DNA of 64,000 nt, taken from the NCBI RefSeq assembly GCF_001677955.1, contig NZ_LELA01000033.1:1-64000 (forward strand). The letters run 5' to 3'. The translations under genes were made by a program, and so were the position numbers. The stretch comes from Chryseobacterium sp. BGARF1 (GTDB lineage Bacteria > Bacteroidota > Bacteroidia > Flavobacteriales > Weeksellaceae). The notes beneath the pieces were generated by a model. That model saw only the letters and a program-made list of their open reading frames with translations, was not told the DNA's origin and made no database searches. Numbering within the stretch: the first letter of the stretch is position 1; every line of letters starts with the position of its first letter. Below, in pieces: positions 45,455 through 54,539 of this stretch.

Positions 45455-46831
45455 ATGACAACAAATATTAATAAAATAACAGCAATAGCAGTGCTTTGCG
45501 TCCTGACTATACTGATGTCGTGCGAAAAAATGCTGGAAGTTGAGCTTCCGGAAAATCAGATGCTGTCTGAAACAGTGTTTCAGGATGCCCAAACCGCTAA
45601 TTCAGTACTTTCGGGATTGTATGCCGGACTTTGGGAGGCTTCCCCGATTGCAGGAGATCAGAGCGGCAGAATTCTGAGTCTTTACACCGATGATCTGACG
45701 TACTACGCAGTCAACGCAACCAACGGGCTTCCCGAGATTTCTAACAACACATTGATAGACACCAATCAATTCGTAAGCTCAATATGGTCTGCAGCCTATC
45801 AGAAAATATATGTAAGCAATTCCATTATCGAAGGACTTGATAGCTCCAGTTCTATAGCAGCTGCTGAAAAAAACAGAATGACAGGGGAAGCTTTGACCAT
45901 CCGTTCTTTGCTCTTTTTTTATCTGCAGCAAATTTATGGTGATATCCCGTATCCCGTTACCACTAATTATCAGATCAATCAATCCATTGCGAAGACAAAT
46001 TCTGAGGAGGTTTTACAGCGAATTGAATCAGACCTTAAAGAAGCAGTGGAACTGTTACCGGATCAATACCGTTCTGCAGAAAGGATTTTCATTAATAAAA
46101 AAACGGCTCAACTGATGCTTGCAAAAGTTCAGATGCAAAGATCAAAATATGCTGAAGCTGAAACTACTTTAAAAGCAGTCATTCAAAGTCCTCTGTACCA
46201 ATTTCAGAATGATATTACAAAAGTTTTTCTAAAATCAGGAACTCACATAATCTGGCAACTCAAACCAAAGAACAGTGGTGATCCTGTCAGAGAAGCTACC
46301 CTCTATTATTTTGCCAATGTTGCACCTTCTTCTATGTCCCTGTCTCCATCTCTTGTCAGTTCATTCCAGACAGGTGATCTTCGTAAACAGTATTGGATGG
46401 CACCTGTTACCGTAGCAGGAACGACCTGGTATCGTGCAGAAAAATATAAAGCAAGATCTGCTAATACAACGGAAAACTCTATCGTTTTCCGACTGGAAGA
46501 GGCTTATCTTCTTTTAGCTGAATCTTTGGCTAAACAAAATAAGACTGCGGAAGCGCTTCCTTACATCAATCCTATAAGACAGAGGGCAGTTCAACCCCTT
46601 TTGACAAGTTCAGTTTCACAGAACATTCTCCTAGATGAAATTCTGAAAGAAAACAGAAAAGAGTTTTTTACGGAAATGGGTCACCGGTTTATAGATCTGA
46701 AAAGAGCGGGGCAGTTGAATATTTTGCAAACGACTAAGCCAAATTGGAAGGACTTTCATAAAGTTTGGCCTCTGCCGCAGAAGGAACTGTTAATGAACTC
46801 CAATATGAACCCTCAAAATACAGGATACTAA
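45455..46831 (+). CDS. SusD/RagB-family outer membrane lipoprotein
   Basis: 458 residues. The lipobox LTILMSC puts the lipid anchor on Cys23, followed by EKMLEVELPENQM, typical of RagB/SusD. TPR-like helices, the central MTGEALTIRSLLFFYLQQIYGDIPY region (about residues 142-166) and the C-terminal EILKENRKEFFTEMGHRFIDLKRAG region (about 398-422) are family marks. It would lie over the SusC barrel as the ligand-binding lid. Its TAA shares one base with the ATG of the next gene, so translation of SusD and peptidase is coupled. Confidence 0.93.
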   Translation: MTTNINKITAIAVLCVLTILMSCEKMLEVELPENQMLSETVFQDAQTANSVLSGLYAGLWEASPIAGDQSGRILSLYTDDLTYYAVNATNGLPEISNNTLIDTNQFVSSIWSAAYQKIYVSNSIIEGLDSSSSIAAAEKNRMTGEALTIRSLLFFYLQQIYGDIPYPVTTNYQINQSIAKTNSEEVLQRIESDLKEAVELLPDQYRSAERIFINKKTAQLMLAKVQMQRSKYAEAETTLKAVIQSPLYQFQNDITKVFLKSGTHIIWQLKPKNSGDPVREATLYYFANVAPSSMSLSPSLVSSFQTGDLRKQYWMAPVTVAGTTWYRAEKYKARSANTTENSIVFRLEEAYLLLAESLAKQNKTAEALPYINPIRQRAVQPLLTSSVSQNILLDEILKENRKEFFTEMGHRFIDLKRAGQLNILQTTKPNWKDFHKVWPLPQKELLMNSNMNPQNTGY

Positions 46832-49323
46832 TGAGAACCGTTTGTCTTTTATTATGGCTTTTCTCAGGTATCCTGATCAAAGCACAGAAAACTGATGCCG
46901 AAATGGATCAATGGATGTCTCGTTTTTCAACAGCAATAGGTGGCTTGCAGGTAACAGTTGATCAACGGTTTGCCTCAGTAACGAAATATTACAGGAAGAA
47001 TTCAGATACAATTCTGATTTTTGATACAAAATCAGAGAAAAAGATTGTAGATACTCTGCTAAAAAAAAGCAAAGTAACATTTCTGAATAACACTCTTTTA
47101 TTTGCCGTAGGTAACAATACAGCAGAACTGATAGAGCTGCCGTCAAAAAAGAGCAAGAAGTTTGATCAAATAATTAGTGGAGAAATTCTGTCAGTATCAA
47201 AACAGGTGGTTCTCCTTGATTATGCTAAAAGTATCAATATCTATGACTATAAGGGAAAACTTCTGCATTCTTCAAAAGGAGTGCAGGATCTTATTTCGGA
47301 TGGGGACGGCAGAGTATATCTGGTTTATAAAAATGGTAGCACCTCTGAAATTGCTGTATGGAATGGTAAAACTGTAAAAACGATACATACAACGAGCAAT
47401 GGTATTAAATCAATAAAGTACCTGCCATCAAAAAAGTTCATTTCATTGACAGAAGAATATCGGAAAGCAGATGATTTAGAATTAAGTATTTCTTTAATCC
47501 GAACATCCGATAATTATTTCTTTAAGAAGAAGGAAATAAGTTCCGGTGGATTTGAATCAGTTAAAATATCTGAGGTTCATGATTCAGATAAGTTCCTGAT
47601 TGATTTTCAGCATATCCAGCAACCACAGAAAGATAAAATGGTTGAGGTATGGTATAGTGGAGATAAACGGCTACGGGACAAAAAAGACGGAACAAAGCAT
47701 CATCGGTACTTACACTGGAACATTTCAAAAGATGAGATCATAGAAATACCGGCAGATCGTTTTTCTGATTATATCGGGATGAACGATGCCCGCTACCTTT
47801 GGGCATATCATACGGACGAAGAATTCACCTACACAGGGTATCGGAGTTTTAATGTATTCAGATATGATACACATAGTGATAAGGCTGAACGTATCTTTGA
47901 CAATGTCGAAGAATTGGTCATGAGTGAGAACCGCAGATTTACACTTGCATACCGTATTGACAAAAAAATGTGGATCTTATATGACCATTTTCTTAATAAG
48001 ACAAAAGACATTGAGACTACTGAAAAGCTTAGCAATCCTGTGATGATGTCTGATCAGGCAGCCTTATTTGAATGTGCAGACGGGTTGTTCAGATATGATC
48101 TGATAAAAGGCAGTTCAAAAAAAATTATTGTTTCAAAAAATTCAAAAGTGACCTTTCATAATTTACTCGGAAACATGATCTATCATTTAAGTAATTTTAA
48201 ATTTGTCGAAAGAAGTGCCGATGCAACGAAACCTTTAATATTACAAGTAAAAAGAACAGATCATAATGATAACGGCTATTTCACATTTCTGAACGGAATG
48301 ATAAAGAATATAATTCCTTATGCTCCCAACAGAATAAAAGACTTTAAATATTACAAAAAGAAAAACAAAATATTTACTGTAGAGGAAAATTTTAATGTAC
48401 CCGCTAGTTTGTATTTAAGTGAAAAAGGTGATCCCGAAAAAAAATTATTGTACCGTACAAATTTGCATGATCAAAAAGCAAAGCTTATCAAACAGGATAT
48501 TCTATCTTATAAAAATAGCGCAGGAACTTCTTTAAAAGGAATTCTTACTTATCCTGTAGATTTTGATCCCTCAAAAAAATATCCTGTCGTCGTTTATATT
48601 TACAGTTTACTTTCCGGAAGTGCGGATAAGTACATTTACCCTGACTGGGGTAATACTGGTTTTAACAAACGTATCCTTTTGGAGAACGGCTACTTTGTTT
48701 TTCAGCCTGATATCGTATACGATAAAAGAGGAACAGGTATATCTGCTCTGGATTGTGTGAACAGCGGTTTGGATGAAATTGTAAATCATCGAAATGTGGA
48801 TGCATCCCGTTTAGGGTTGACCGGTCATTCTTTAGGAGGATACGAAACCAATTTCATTGCAACACATTCCAAACGCTTTGCAGCATACGTTTCAGGTTCC
48901 TCATTGGGGGATATTCCTCATTTTTACTTTTCGTTCAGCGATTTTTTTAATGTTGCCAACTATATGCGGTTTGAAAACGGTCAGTTTGAAATGGCATTTC
49001 CATATGCTGCTAATAAAGACCTGTATTTCCATAACAATCCGATTAATTATGTTGAAAATGTGAGTGCACCGGTCTTGATATGGGCAGGAAAAAAGGATAC
49101 TAATACTCCTTTGGATCAGCCTATGAGTTTCTTTATGGGATTGTTGCGAAATGATAAGATGGCTGTGGCTTTACTGTATGATAAGCAGGAGCACTCTTTA
49201 AAGGATGATTCTGAGGAAATCAAAGACCTTAATAATAAGGTAATGGATTGGTGGAATTATTTTTTAAAAAAAGAGGAAAATATTGACTGGATTAGTCAGG
49301 AAATGAAAAGGGACGCTCAATAG
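46831..49323 (+). CDS. S9-family (prolyl oligopeptidase-type) exported peptidase
   Basis: 830 residues from ATG 46831. This start gives a clean signal peptide (MRTVCLLLWLFSGILIKAQK) and the one-base overlap with the susD stop. The N-terminal 560 residues are beta-propeller-like. The C-terminal alpha/beta-hydrolase domain has GHSLGGYET (nucleophile Ser about 672), LIWAGKKDTNTP (Asp) and KQEHSLK (His). It probably trims peptides in the periplasm or on the surface before or after passage through SusCD. Repeated order susC-susD-S9 without glycosidases suggests a peptide substrate. A terminator hairpin overlaps its stop codon. Confidence 0.88.
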   Translation: MRTVCLLLWLFSGILIKAQKTDAEMDQWMSRFSTAIGGLQVTVDQRFASVTKYYRKNSDTILIFDTKSEKKIVDTLLKKSKVTFLNNTLLFAVGNNTAELIELPSKKSKKFDQIISGEILSVSKQVVLLDYAKSINIYDYKGKLLHSSKGVQDLISDGDGRVYLVYKNGSTSEIAVWNGKTVKTIHTTSNGIKSIKYLPSKKFISLTEEYRKADDLELSISLIRTSDNYFFKKKEISSGGFESVKISEVHDSDKFLIDFQHIQQPQKDKMVEVWYSGDKRLRDKKDGTKHHRYLHWNISKDEIIEIPADRFSDYIGMNDARYLWAYHTDEEFTYTGYRSFNVFRYDTHSDKAERIFDNVEELVMSENRRFTLAYRIDKKMWILYDHFLNKTKDIETTEKLSNPVMMSDQAALFECADGLFRYDLIKGSSKKIIVSKNSKVTFHNLLGNMIYHLSNFKFVERSADATKPLILQVKRTDHNDNGYFTFLNGMIKNIIPYAPNRIKDFKYYKKKNKIFTVEENFNVPASLYLSEKGDPEKKLLYRTNLHDQKAKLIKQDILSYKNSAGTSLKGILTYPVDFDPSKKYPVVVYIYSLLSGSADKYIYPDWGNTGFNKRILLENGYFVFQPDIVYDKRGTGISALDCVNSGLDEIVNHRNVDASRLGLTGHSLGGYETNFIATHSKRFAAYVSGSSLGDIPHFYFSFSDFFNVANYMRFENGQFEMAFPYAANKDLYFHNNPINYVENVSAPVLIWAGKKDTNTPLDQPMSFFMGLLRNDKMAVALLYDKQEHSLKDDSEEIKDLNNKVMDWWNYFLKKEENIDWISQEMKRDAQ

Positions 49324-49330
49324 CGTCCCT
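49309..49330. terminator. Bidirectional terminator hairpin
   Basis: AGGGACGCT (49309-49317) pairs perfectly with AGCGTCCCT (49322-49330), loop CAAT. It overlaps the last codons of the S9 gene and lies between convergent operons. The run of T is better on the minus strand (CCCTTTTC), so it mainly ends the DUF6520/MauE operon. Confidence 0.8.
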
Positions 49331-49337
49331 CATCTTT

Positions 49338-49613
49338 CTATTGTGGAATCTGATAAAGTTCACTTCCACACATAGTACCGGACCCTTCACTATGAAGGTC
49401 AGTAGTACCATCAACTTCCCATTTACAGACAATGCCAGTATTAACATCACTACACTGTTGCTCAGCATTTTGACATTGGAACTGTCCTCCTCCTACGCTC
49501 ACAATTCTGTAAGCAGGTACTAAAGCTTTGTTACTCTTTTTTGCTAGGTTGGTAGCAAGTGCTGACCCTGTGCCCACTAATACTAGGACAACAGGAAAAA
49601 GAAATTTTTTCAT
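49338..49613 (-). CDS. Small exported cysteine-containing protein, DUF6520-like
   Basis: 91 residues: a signal peptide (MKKFLFPVVLVLVGTGSALA) then a 70-residue mature part with four cysteines (QCQNAEQQC, GIVCKW, GTMCGS) that can form two disulfides. The N-terminal layout and the AYRIVS segment fit DUF6520 proteins, which are abundant in Chryseobacterium and often adjacent to MauE-type genes. Function is unknown. It is the last gene of the minus-strand set 51.6-49.3 kb. It may be a substrate of the SusCD/S9 set encoded convergently. Confidence 0.65.
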   Translation of the reverse strand: MKKFLFPVVLVLVGTGSALATNLAKKSNKALVPAYRIVSVGGGQFQCQNAEQQCSDVNTGIVCKWEVDGTTDLHSEGSGTMCGSELYQIPQ

Positions 49614-49634
49614 AATAAAGAAATTTGATTGTGC

Positions 49635-51152
49635 CTACTCTTGGATACGGTTTTCGGCTACCCCGTTTTTAAAATATTTTATCAAAGAATTTGTCAGGCG
49701 GTACTGAATGAGCTGATTTCCGGCAATGACGTATAAGTGCTTATCGGTAACTGTAAAATCTGACATCTCTGAATCTTTGTAATGATCAATGTAAATACTT
49801 CCGATATATTCCTGCTTATTGATGTTGTAAACATCAATTGTTCTGCTTTCCTTCCATCTTTTGACGTGTTCATGCTGGCCTCTTAAGTAGGCAGGATTAA
49901 ATAAAAGTCCGTTGAAAATTTTCGCATTCCCATTGACAAGCAATGCTGGTTTAGACATTTTAAATCTTCCATCGGATAGGGGAGTTACCTTGATCTGGGC
50001 AATAGTTGTTGTATCAATAGTTGATAACCTCCGTTGAAGTTCCATTGTGGAATCCATCACCAGAAACTGATTACGGTATGCATGGATGTAAGTCACTTGA
50101 GCTGATTTTGGATTTGAAGAAAGATAACCGTCCGAATCAAATACCCCATCTGATTGTTTTTCCAGAAGTTGTGGAAATAACTGCACCTCATTTTTCCCAT
50201 TTCTTCCAATCTTCAATACACCAAGTGTAAGATTTTTAGTTGTTGATGACAGTGCTCTGATTGCCATTCTGTTACTGTTGATAATTTCTATCTGACTGAA
50301 AAAAGCATCCTTATAACTGATGACTTCCGTTTCAGGACGGCCTAACTGCCCTCTTGATATTACAGGCACTGTACCGTCGTATATAAAATAATTGTTACCA
50401 TAGACTTTAACCTCAATCTTTCTATATGGATATTTTTTAAGATCCAGATCCATTTTTAAATTGGGACGTTTTTTAAGCGATGAGTCAACAGTCAGTAGAT
50501 TTTGTGGCATGGTTCTGTTTCCAAGATATACCTTTTGATTATCAGATCCTGCAAAATAGTACGTGTTGTTTTCGAGAGCAATACTTTTTGTTTTTAGAAC
50601 AGGATGCATTAAAAACCTTCGTGTAAAATTATTTTCCTTCTTAATCACATAGTCTGATCTTAAAAATAAAAAAAGAATAAGGACAGCACTTAGAATATTG
50701 GAAGTTACGAGTGATAGAATAACAGTTTTACGTGGATATTCTTTCTTTGTATATAAAAAGACAGCTACAATTCCCAGCACTACAGCACTGATATTAAAAA
50801 TAAGGTGTTCTGTCCATCCCAGCTTTTCCAAAATACCTCCGCATGAACAGGGAACGAAATCACTATAATTTAAAATTAAATAGATGTAGACCGTAAACGC
50901 TGTCATCAATGCGGTTGATGAATGTAATCCCAAGAGAAATGTTTTCGGAAAAATCAGCATCAGTACGATGAGCAGTTCTGCAATAATTACTGCATATGAT
51001 ACAAATCCTGCATAAGCACTTAACAATGGTGACTGTCCGATCTGAACCTGGAAATTCTCAAAATCCATCATTTTACTTATACTTGCATAAATAAACAAAA
51101 GAATAAAAAAGTAGGAGATTCCGGTTACGATAAAACGAGTTGATTTTTTCAT
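49635..51152 (-). CDS. MauE-type membrane protein with large extracytoplasmic domain
   Basis: 505 residues. The N-terminal 165 carry four to five membrane helices with the MauE/DoxX-like pattern (ASISKMMDFENFQVQIGQSP; FVPCSCGGILEKLGW). The CSCG pair is the presumed redox motif. The remaining 335 residues contain repeated short strands (LTVDSSLKKRPNLKMDL and similar) and resemble a beta-propeller. MauE-related proteins supply or remove electrons during disulfide formation in exported proteins; here the obvious client is the four-cysteine peptide encoded 21 bases downstream. That link is inferred. Confidence 0.75.
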   Translation of the reverse strand: MKKSTRFIVTGISYFFILLFIYASISKMMDFENFQVQIGQSPLLSAYAGFVSYAVIIAELLIVLMLIFPKTFLLGLHSSTALMTAFTVYIYLILNYSDFVPCSCGGILEKLGWTEHLIFNISAVVLGIVAVFLYTKKEYPRKTVILSLVTSNILSAVLILFLFLRSDYVIKKENNFTRRFLMHPVLKTKSIALENNTYYFAGSDNQKVYLGNRTMPQNLLTVDSSLKKRPNLKMDLDLKKYPYRKIEVKVYGNNYFIYDGTVPVISRGQLGRPETEVISYKDAFFSQIEIINSNRMAIRALSSTTKNLTLGVLKIGRNGKNEVQLFPQLLEKQSDGVFDSDGYLSSNPKSAQVTYIHAYRNQFLVMDSTMELQRRLSTIDTTTIAQIKVTPLSDGRFKMSKPALLVNGNAKIFNGLLFNPAYLRGQHEHVKRWKESRTIDVYNINKQEYIGSIYIDHYKDSEMSDFTVTDKHLYVIAGNQLIQYRLTNSLIKYFKNGVAENRIQE

Positions 51153-51177
51153 GTTTTCATATGTTATGGATTAGCAT

Positions 51178-51342
51178 TTAGGAAAGCAACAGTTTCCAAC
51201 AGGTTTTTCTTCCACAGTATGCAGGCATTACTTCTCCTTTCATAATGGTAATTGTAGTTTTAAAATTCCCCATACTTTCCCAAATGCCGCTCGCCGGACA
51301 TGGTAAGCCTGTGGCAATTGATATGTAGGTATGAGGAATCAT
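51178..51342 (-). CDS. 54-aa protein with three cysteines, easily missed
   Basis: ATG at 51342 opens a frame ending in TAA at 51178-51180. It reads MIPHTYISIATGLPCPASGI, then WESMGNFKTT, and later GEVMPAYCGRKTCWKL. The pattern P-x-SGIWES followed by G-x-VMPAYCG gives the impression of a conserved small family in this genus. No signal peptide is seen. It fits exactly between the lipoprotein gene (10 bases) and the MauE gene (25 bases), which supports it as a real member of the operon. Confidence 0.65.
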   Translation of the reverse strand: MIPHTYISIATGLPCPASGIWESMGNFKTTITIMKGEVMPAYCGRKTCWKLLLS

Positions 51343-51352
51343 AGGTCATATT

Positions 51353-51595
51353 TTATTTGTTATTTTTATTTATCTGCCGCCAATTGTCACCATCTCTTAC
51401 AGGTTCATCGGGTTCATCAGGCGGATCGGGATCTAAGATTTGTCCAGATCTTGCAGAATCATTTCGCATCGTAGCGTTATTACTTACAATTTCTGATGTT
51501 ACACGATCTGAAGTCACGTCTTCATCTCGCTGAACACAGTTTTGTAGAAAAACTGTACATGTCACTAAGCTTAAAATTGGGATAAACTTTTTCAT
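51353..51595 (-). CDS. Small lipoprotein, first gene of the MauE operon
   Basis: 80 residues: signal peptide with lipobox (TVFLQNC, Cys20), then a polar, disordered chain with proline/aspartate-rich segment DPDPPDEPDEPVRDGDNW. No domain is recognised. It resembles in style the lipoprotein at 63.4 kb, which also ends in an Asp/Pro/Gly-rich tail. It heads the minus-strand operon with the 54-aa protein, MauE-type protein and cysteine peptide; a 32-bp palindrome lies about 100 bases upstream. Confidence 0.7.
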   Translation of the reverse strand: MKKFIPILSLVTCTVFLQNCVQRDEDVTSDRVTSEIVSNNATMRNDSARSGQILDPDPPDEPDEPVRDGDNWRQINKNNK

Positions 51596-51693
51596 TTTAA
51601 TAATTTAATTTGGTTATCCCGGCCGGATTATATTAGAATTCTGATGTCAAAATTATAGGGCTGGCGACCAAAAAAAAACTGTTCTGAGGTGCG

Positions 51694-51725
51694 ATTTTAA
51701 AATTGAGACGTCTCAATTTTAAAAT
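51694..51725. promoter_or_regulatory. 32-bp perfect palindrome between divergent operons, candidate operator
   Basis: Left half ATTTTAAAATTGAGAC, then its exact reverse complement, centre GACGTC at 51707-51712. It lies between the lipoprotein/MauE operon (minus) and the TPR/AraC regulator (plus). A dimeric regulator such as the AraC-type protein could bind it and control both directions. On the minus strand a TAATTTTG box (near 51648) lies about 45 bases downstream of it. Confidence 0.6.
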
Positions 51726-51871
51726 TGATACAAGCACAAAAACACCGTGGATGCTTATCAATCAGTAAAATGTGAGGTTTGGGTGTTTGAGGATCTTCAT
51801 TTCTCCACAACCTGATTTATTTAAACACAAAATGTCTATTTTTGAAATGGTGAGGTTCTTAAAATAAGCAT

Positions 51872-53584
51872 ATGAAAAAGTACAGTTGCTTTCTCGTTCT
51901 GTTTTCTCTTCTATCACATCTACTATTTTCGCAGCAAAAAGAAGAAAACACTTACAGGGAAATCAGAAAAGGCTATGAAAAAATGGCTATCGACGACATT
52001 GATGCAATGCCGCAGGTAAGACATTATATTCAAAAAGCAATAAAAGAGAAAAATTTCCGCAAATTGATTCAGGGCTATCGTGATGCAAGGCAGTTTGATC
52101 TTCAAAACAAGATGAAGTACGCTGATAGTGCTATTCAAGTCAGTTTAAAACATGGATCTTCCGATGATATTAGTAAAGATTATTTGAGTAAGGGAATTAT
52201 ATATTACTTCTATCAGAAAAAATATAAGTTGGCTTTAGATGAATATCTAAAGGCCTATAAATATTCAAAGGGATCAGAAGATCAGTATAACAATTATAAA
52301 GTAATTTACCATCTGGGCATTGTAAAAGCGCACTTAGGATATTACGACGAAGCACTGGAGCATTTTAAGGAGTGCCTCACTTTCTACAGTTCAGATCACG
52401 CAGAAAACTTGCATGCCAATGAAAAGTTCAATTACAAAAGGGCGTATCTGAACAGCCTTCATCAAACGACAGTTATAAACAGATATCTGAAAAATTTTGA
52501 AAAGAGTGACAGCTTAAGTAAAATTGGATATGAAATGACTAAAAACAACAAAGACTTCAGTTTGGAAAATAGCTATTTTTTGAAATGTATGGGCATTGTT
52601 GAATTTCAGAATAAAGATTATGAAAAGTCAGAAAGATCCCTCAATGAGGCTCTTCCTATATTGCTGAAAAGAAAAGATTTTGCATGGTCTTCGGTTGTTT
52701 ATTACTACTTAGGTAAAATAAATGAAGCGCAAAATGATTCTGATCATGCGATACTTAATTACCGCGAAATTGATTCAATTTTCCATAAACATCAGGTCAT
52801 ACTGCCCGAAGTAGTGACAAGTTATAGTTATCTCATCGGATATTACAAAAATAAAGATATCCAAAAGCAATTATATTATACCAATCAACTGCTCAGAGCG
52901 GATAGTCTTTTAACGAAAGATTTTTCTTACCTCTCATCTACACTTCATAAAGATTATGACAGAAGAACTTTGATCGATGAGAAAGAGCAAATTTTGAGAT
53001 CCGGAAATAAAAAAATAATGATAGCACAGATTCTTATATTTTCTGGTTTTATAATAATCATTTTTTTCACTGTACGCTTTTTCAGAGACCGGAAGATTAA
53101 AAGAAAATATGAAACTCTTCAAAAAAGGATTGCTGACGGAACCTATTACTTGAAGGATGTGGTGAAGGATATTGTGGAGGAAGATCCTGAAGGGTATCTA
53201 AGAAAAACATCCATCAGCCCTCAAATGACATTGGAAATAAGAGATAAGCTGAAGAAGTTTGAAGATGAACTGCAGTTTAAAAAGAAAGGTTTAACTCAAA
53301 AAAGTATTGCTGTAAAACTGGGAACCAATTCTCATTATCTGTCGGTTTATATCAATGAAAATAAGGGTATGAATTTTAATAAGTACATGGCAGAATTGAG
53401 AATCAATTATATCACAAACCTTCTTAATACCAATCATAAATTTTTGAATTACACGATTGAAGCATTAGCTGAAGAATGCGGAATTGCAGCAAGACAGAAT
53501 TTCTCAAATCTGTTTTTTGAAATCAATGGAATTCGTCCGACTGATTATATCAAAAACAGGAAAAAAGAGCTCGGGTTGTCGTAA
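51872..53584 (+). CDS. Membrane-bound TPR/AraC-type regulator
   Basis: 570 residues. Signal-like start (MKKYSCFLVLFSLLSHLLFS), then a periplasmic region with TPR repeats (about 90-370), a membrane helix at about 386-405 (IMIAQILIFSGFIIIIFFTV) and a cytoplasmic C-terminal AraC-type DNA-binding domain (about 470-565; QKSIAVKLGTNSHYLSVYIN, then ALAEECGIAARQNFSNLFFE). Such proteins sense an extracytoplasmic signal and regulate nearby genes directly from the membrane. A TATTTTTG box (51837-51844) is seen 28 bases before the ATG. Its likely targets are the MauE operon and the SusCD operon. The rteC gene follows after 46 bases. Confidence 0.85.
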   Translation: MKKYSCFLVLFSLLSHLLFSQQKEENTYREIRKGYEKMAIDDIDAMPQVRHYIQKAIKEKNFRKLIQGYRDARQFDLQNKMKYADSAIQVSLKHGSSDDISKDYLSKGIIYYFYQKKYKLALDEYLKAYKYSKGSEDQYNNYKVIYHLGIVKAHLGYYDEALEHFKECLTFYSSDHAENLHANEKFNYKRAYLNSLHQTTVINRYLKNFEKSDSLSKIGYEMTKNNKDFSLENSYFLKCMGIVEFQNKDYEKSERSLNEALPILLKRKDFAWSSVVYYYLGKINEAQNDSDHAILNYREIDSIFHKHQVILPEVVTSYSYLIGYYKNKDIQKQLYYTNQLLRADSLLTKDFSYLSSTLHKDYDRRTLIDEKEQILRSGNKKIMIAQILIFSGFIIIIFFTVRFFRDRKIKRKYETLQKRIADGTYYLKDVVKDIVEEDPEGYLRKTSISPQMTLEIRDKLKKFEDELQFKKKGLTQKSIAVKLGTNSHYLSVYINENKGMNFNKYMAELRINYITNLLNTNHKFLNYTIEALAEECGIAARQNFSNLFFEINGIRPTDYIKNRKKELGLS

Positions 53585-53630
53585 ATAAGTCTTTGATAGA
53601 GGAATTTTTGTAAATTCCTAAAAAAAGGAC

Positions 53631-54476
53631 ATGGAGACAAAAACAATTTTTAGAAAAACTACACAGCTTCTCGAAAATTTAGAACTTAAAATCAACGAAG
53701 TTAATGACGACTCTGATAATATAATAAGGATTTCAGAAATCTCATTAGGCATCATCGATGAATTTGTTCGAAAATTAAAAGAGATGATCATTCCGCACGA
53801 GTTTGAAAGTGTAGCCGAAGAAGTATACTTTTTCAAAAAACTAAAACCTACTTTTATATCTAAATATATTTACTATTCATCAGTACTGGAAATAGAATCA
53901 CAAAAACCAAAAGCGGGAAATAAAATATTGAAAAAGTACTACGAAGCAGAACAGGAAAAACTTAAAGTATTTTACTCAAATCATTCAGAGTTTTACAGTT
54001 ATTTCACCAGGGATGCAACATATTTAGATCATAAAGTGTTTGTGCGAAATTCGTATGATTTAAAGATGAAATTATCTTTGGGGTTATACAATTTTGACAA
54101 CAATTTCACAACCTCTCACGATCAGATTATATCTCAATTTGTTGCTTATGAGCAGTTAGATCAATACCTCAAGATTCAAATTGAAAATCTTTCTGAGAAT
54201 TCTGCAACTAAAATTGTATCTCCATTAAACTGGTCTGCTTCAAAAGTGGGACTCATTGAACTGACCTATGCCTTGTACAAGATGAAATGTTTTAATGGAG
54301 GAAATATTGAGCTCAGTGAAGTTATTAAATTTGTGGAAAAATCTTTTGATATGGATCTGGGCAATTTTCATAAAACTATTTTTGAAATCAAGAACAGAAA
54401 ACAAGGACCAACTAAGTTTCTTCAATTAATAAATGATAATTTGAATCAACATTTTATCAATATAGATAATGAATAG
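53631..54476 (+). CDS. rteC: RteC-family regulator of ICE excision
   Basis: 281 residues. The family features are the segment KVFVRNSYDLKMKLSLGLYNFDNNF (residues about 135-159) and the C-terminal LNWSASKVGLIELTYALYKMKCFNGG, followed by VEKSFDMDLGNFHKTIFEIKNRK. In CTnDOT, RteC activates excision genes in response to tetracycline through RteAB. No tetQ, rteA or rteB is present in the window, so the trigger must differ here. The gene directly follows the AraC-type gene on the same strand and converges with the coupling-protein gene. Confidence 0.88.
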   Translation: METKTIFRKTTQLLENLELKINEVNDDSDNIIRISEISLGIIDEFVRKLKEMIIPHEFESVAEEVYFFKKLKPTFISKYIYYSSVLEIESQKPKAGNKILKKYYEAEQEKLKVFYSNHSEFYSYFTRDATYLDHKVFVRNSYDLKMKLSLGLYNFDNNFTTSHDQIISQFVAYEQLDQYLKIQIENLSENSATKIVSPLNWSASKVGLIELTYALYKMKCFNGGNIELSEVIKFVEKSFDMDLGNFHKTIFEIKNRKQGPTKFLQLINDNLNQHFINIDNE

Positions 54477-54486
54477 TTTAGATTCT

Positions 54487-54524
54487 TAAAGGTCTCAGAG
54501 ATTAATATACCGATGAGACCTTTA
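54487..54524. terminator. Bidirectional terminator hairpin
   Basis: TAAAGGTCTC (54487-54496) pairs perfectly with GAGACCTTTA (54515-54524), loop 18 bases. It lies between the convergent rteC and coupling-protein genes. Confidence 0.7.
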
Positions 54525-54539
54525 TACTAAATTTAGCAG

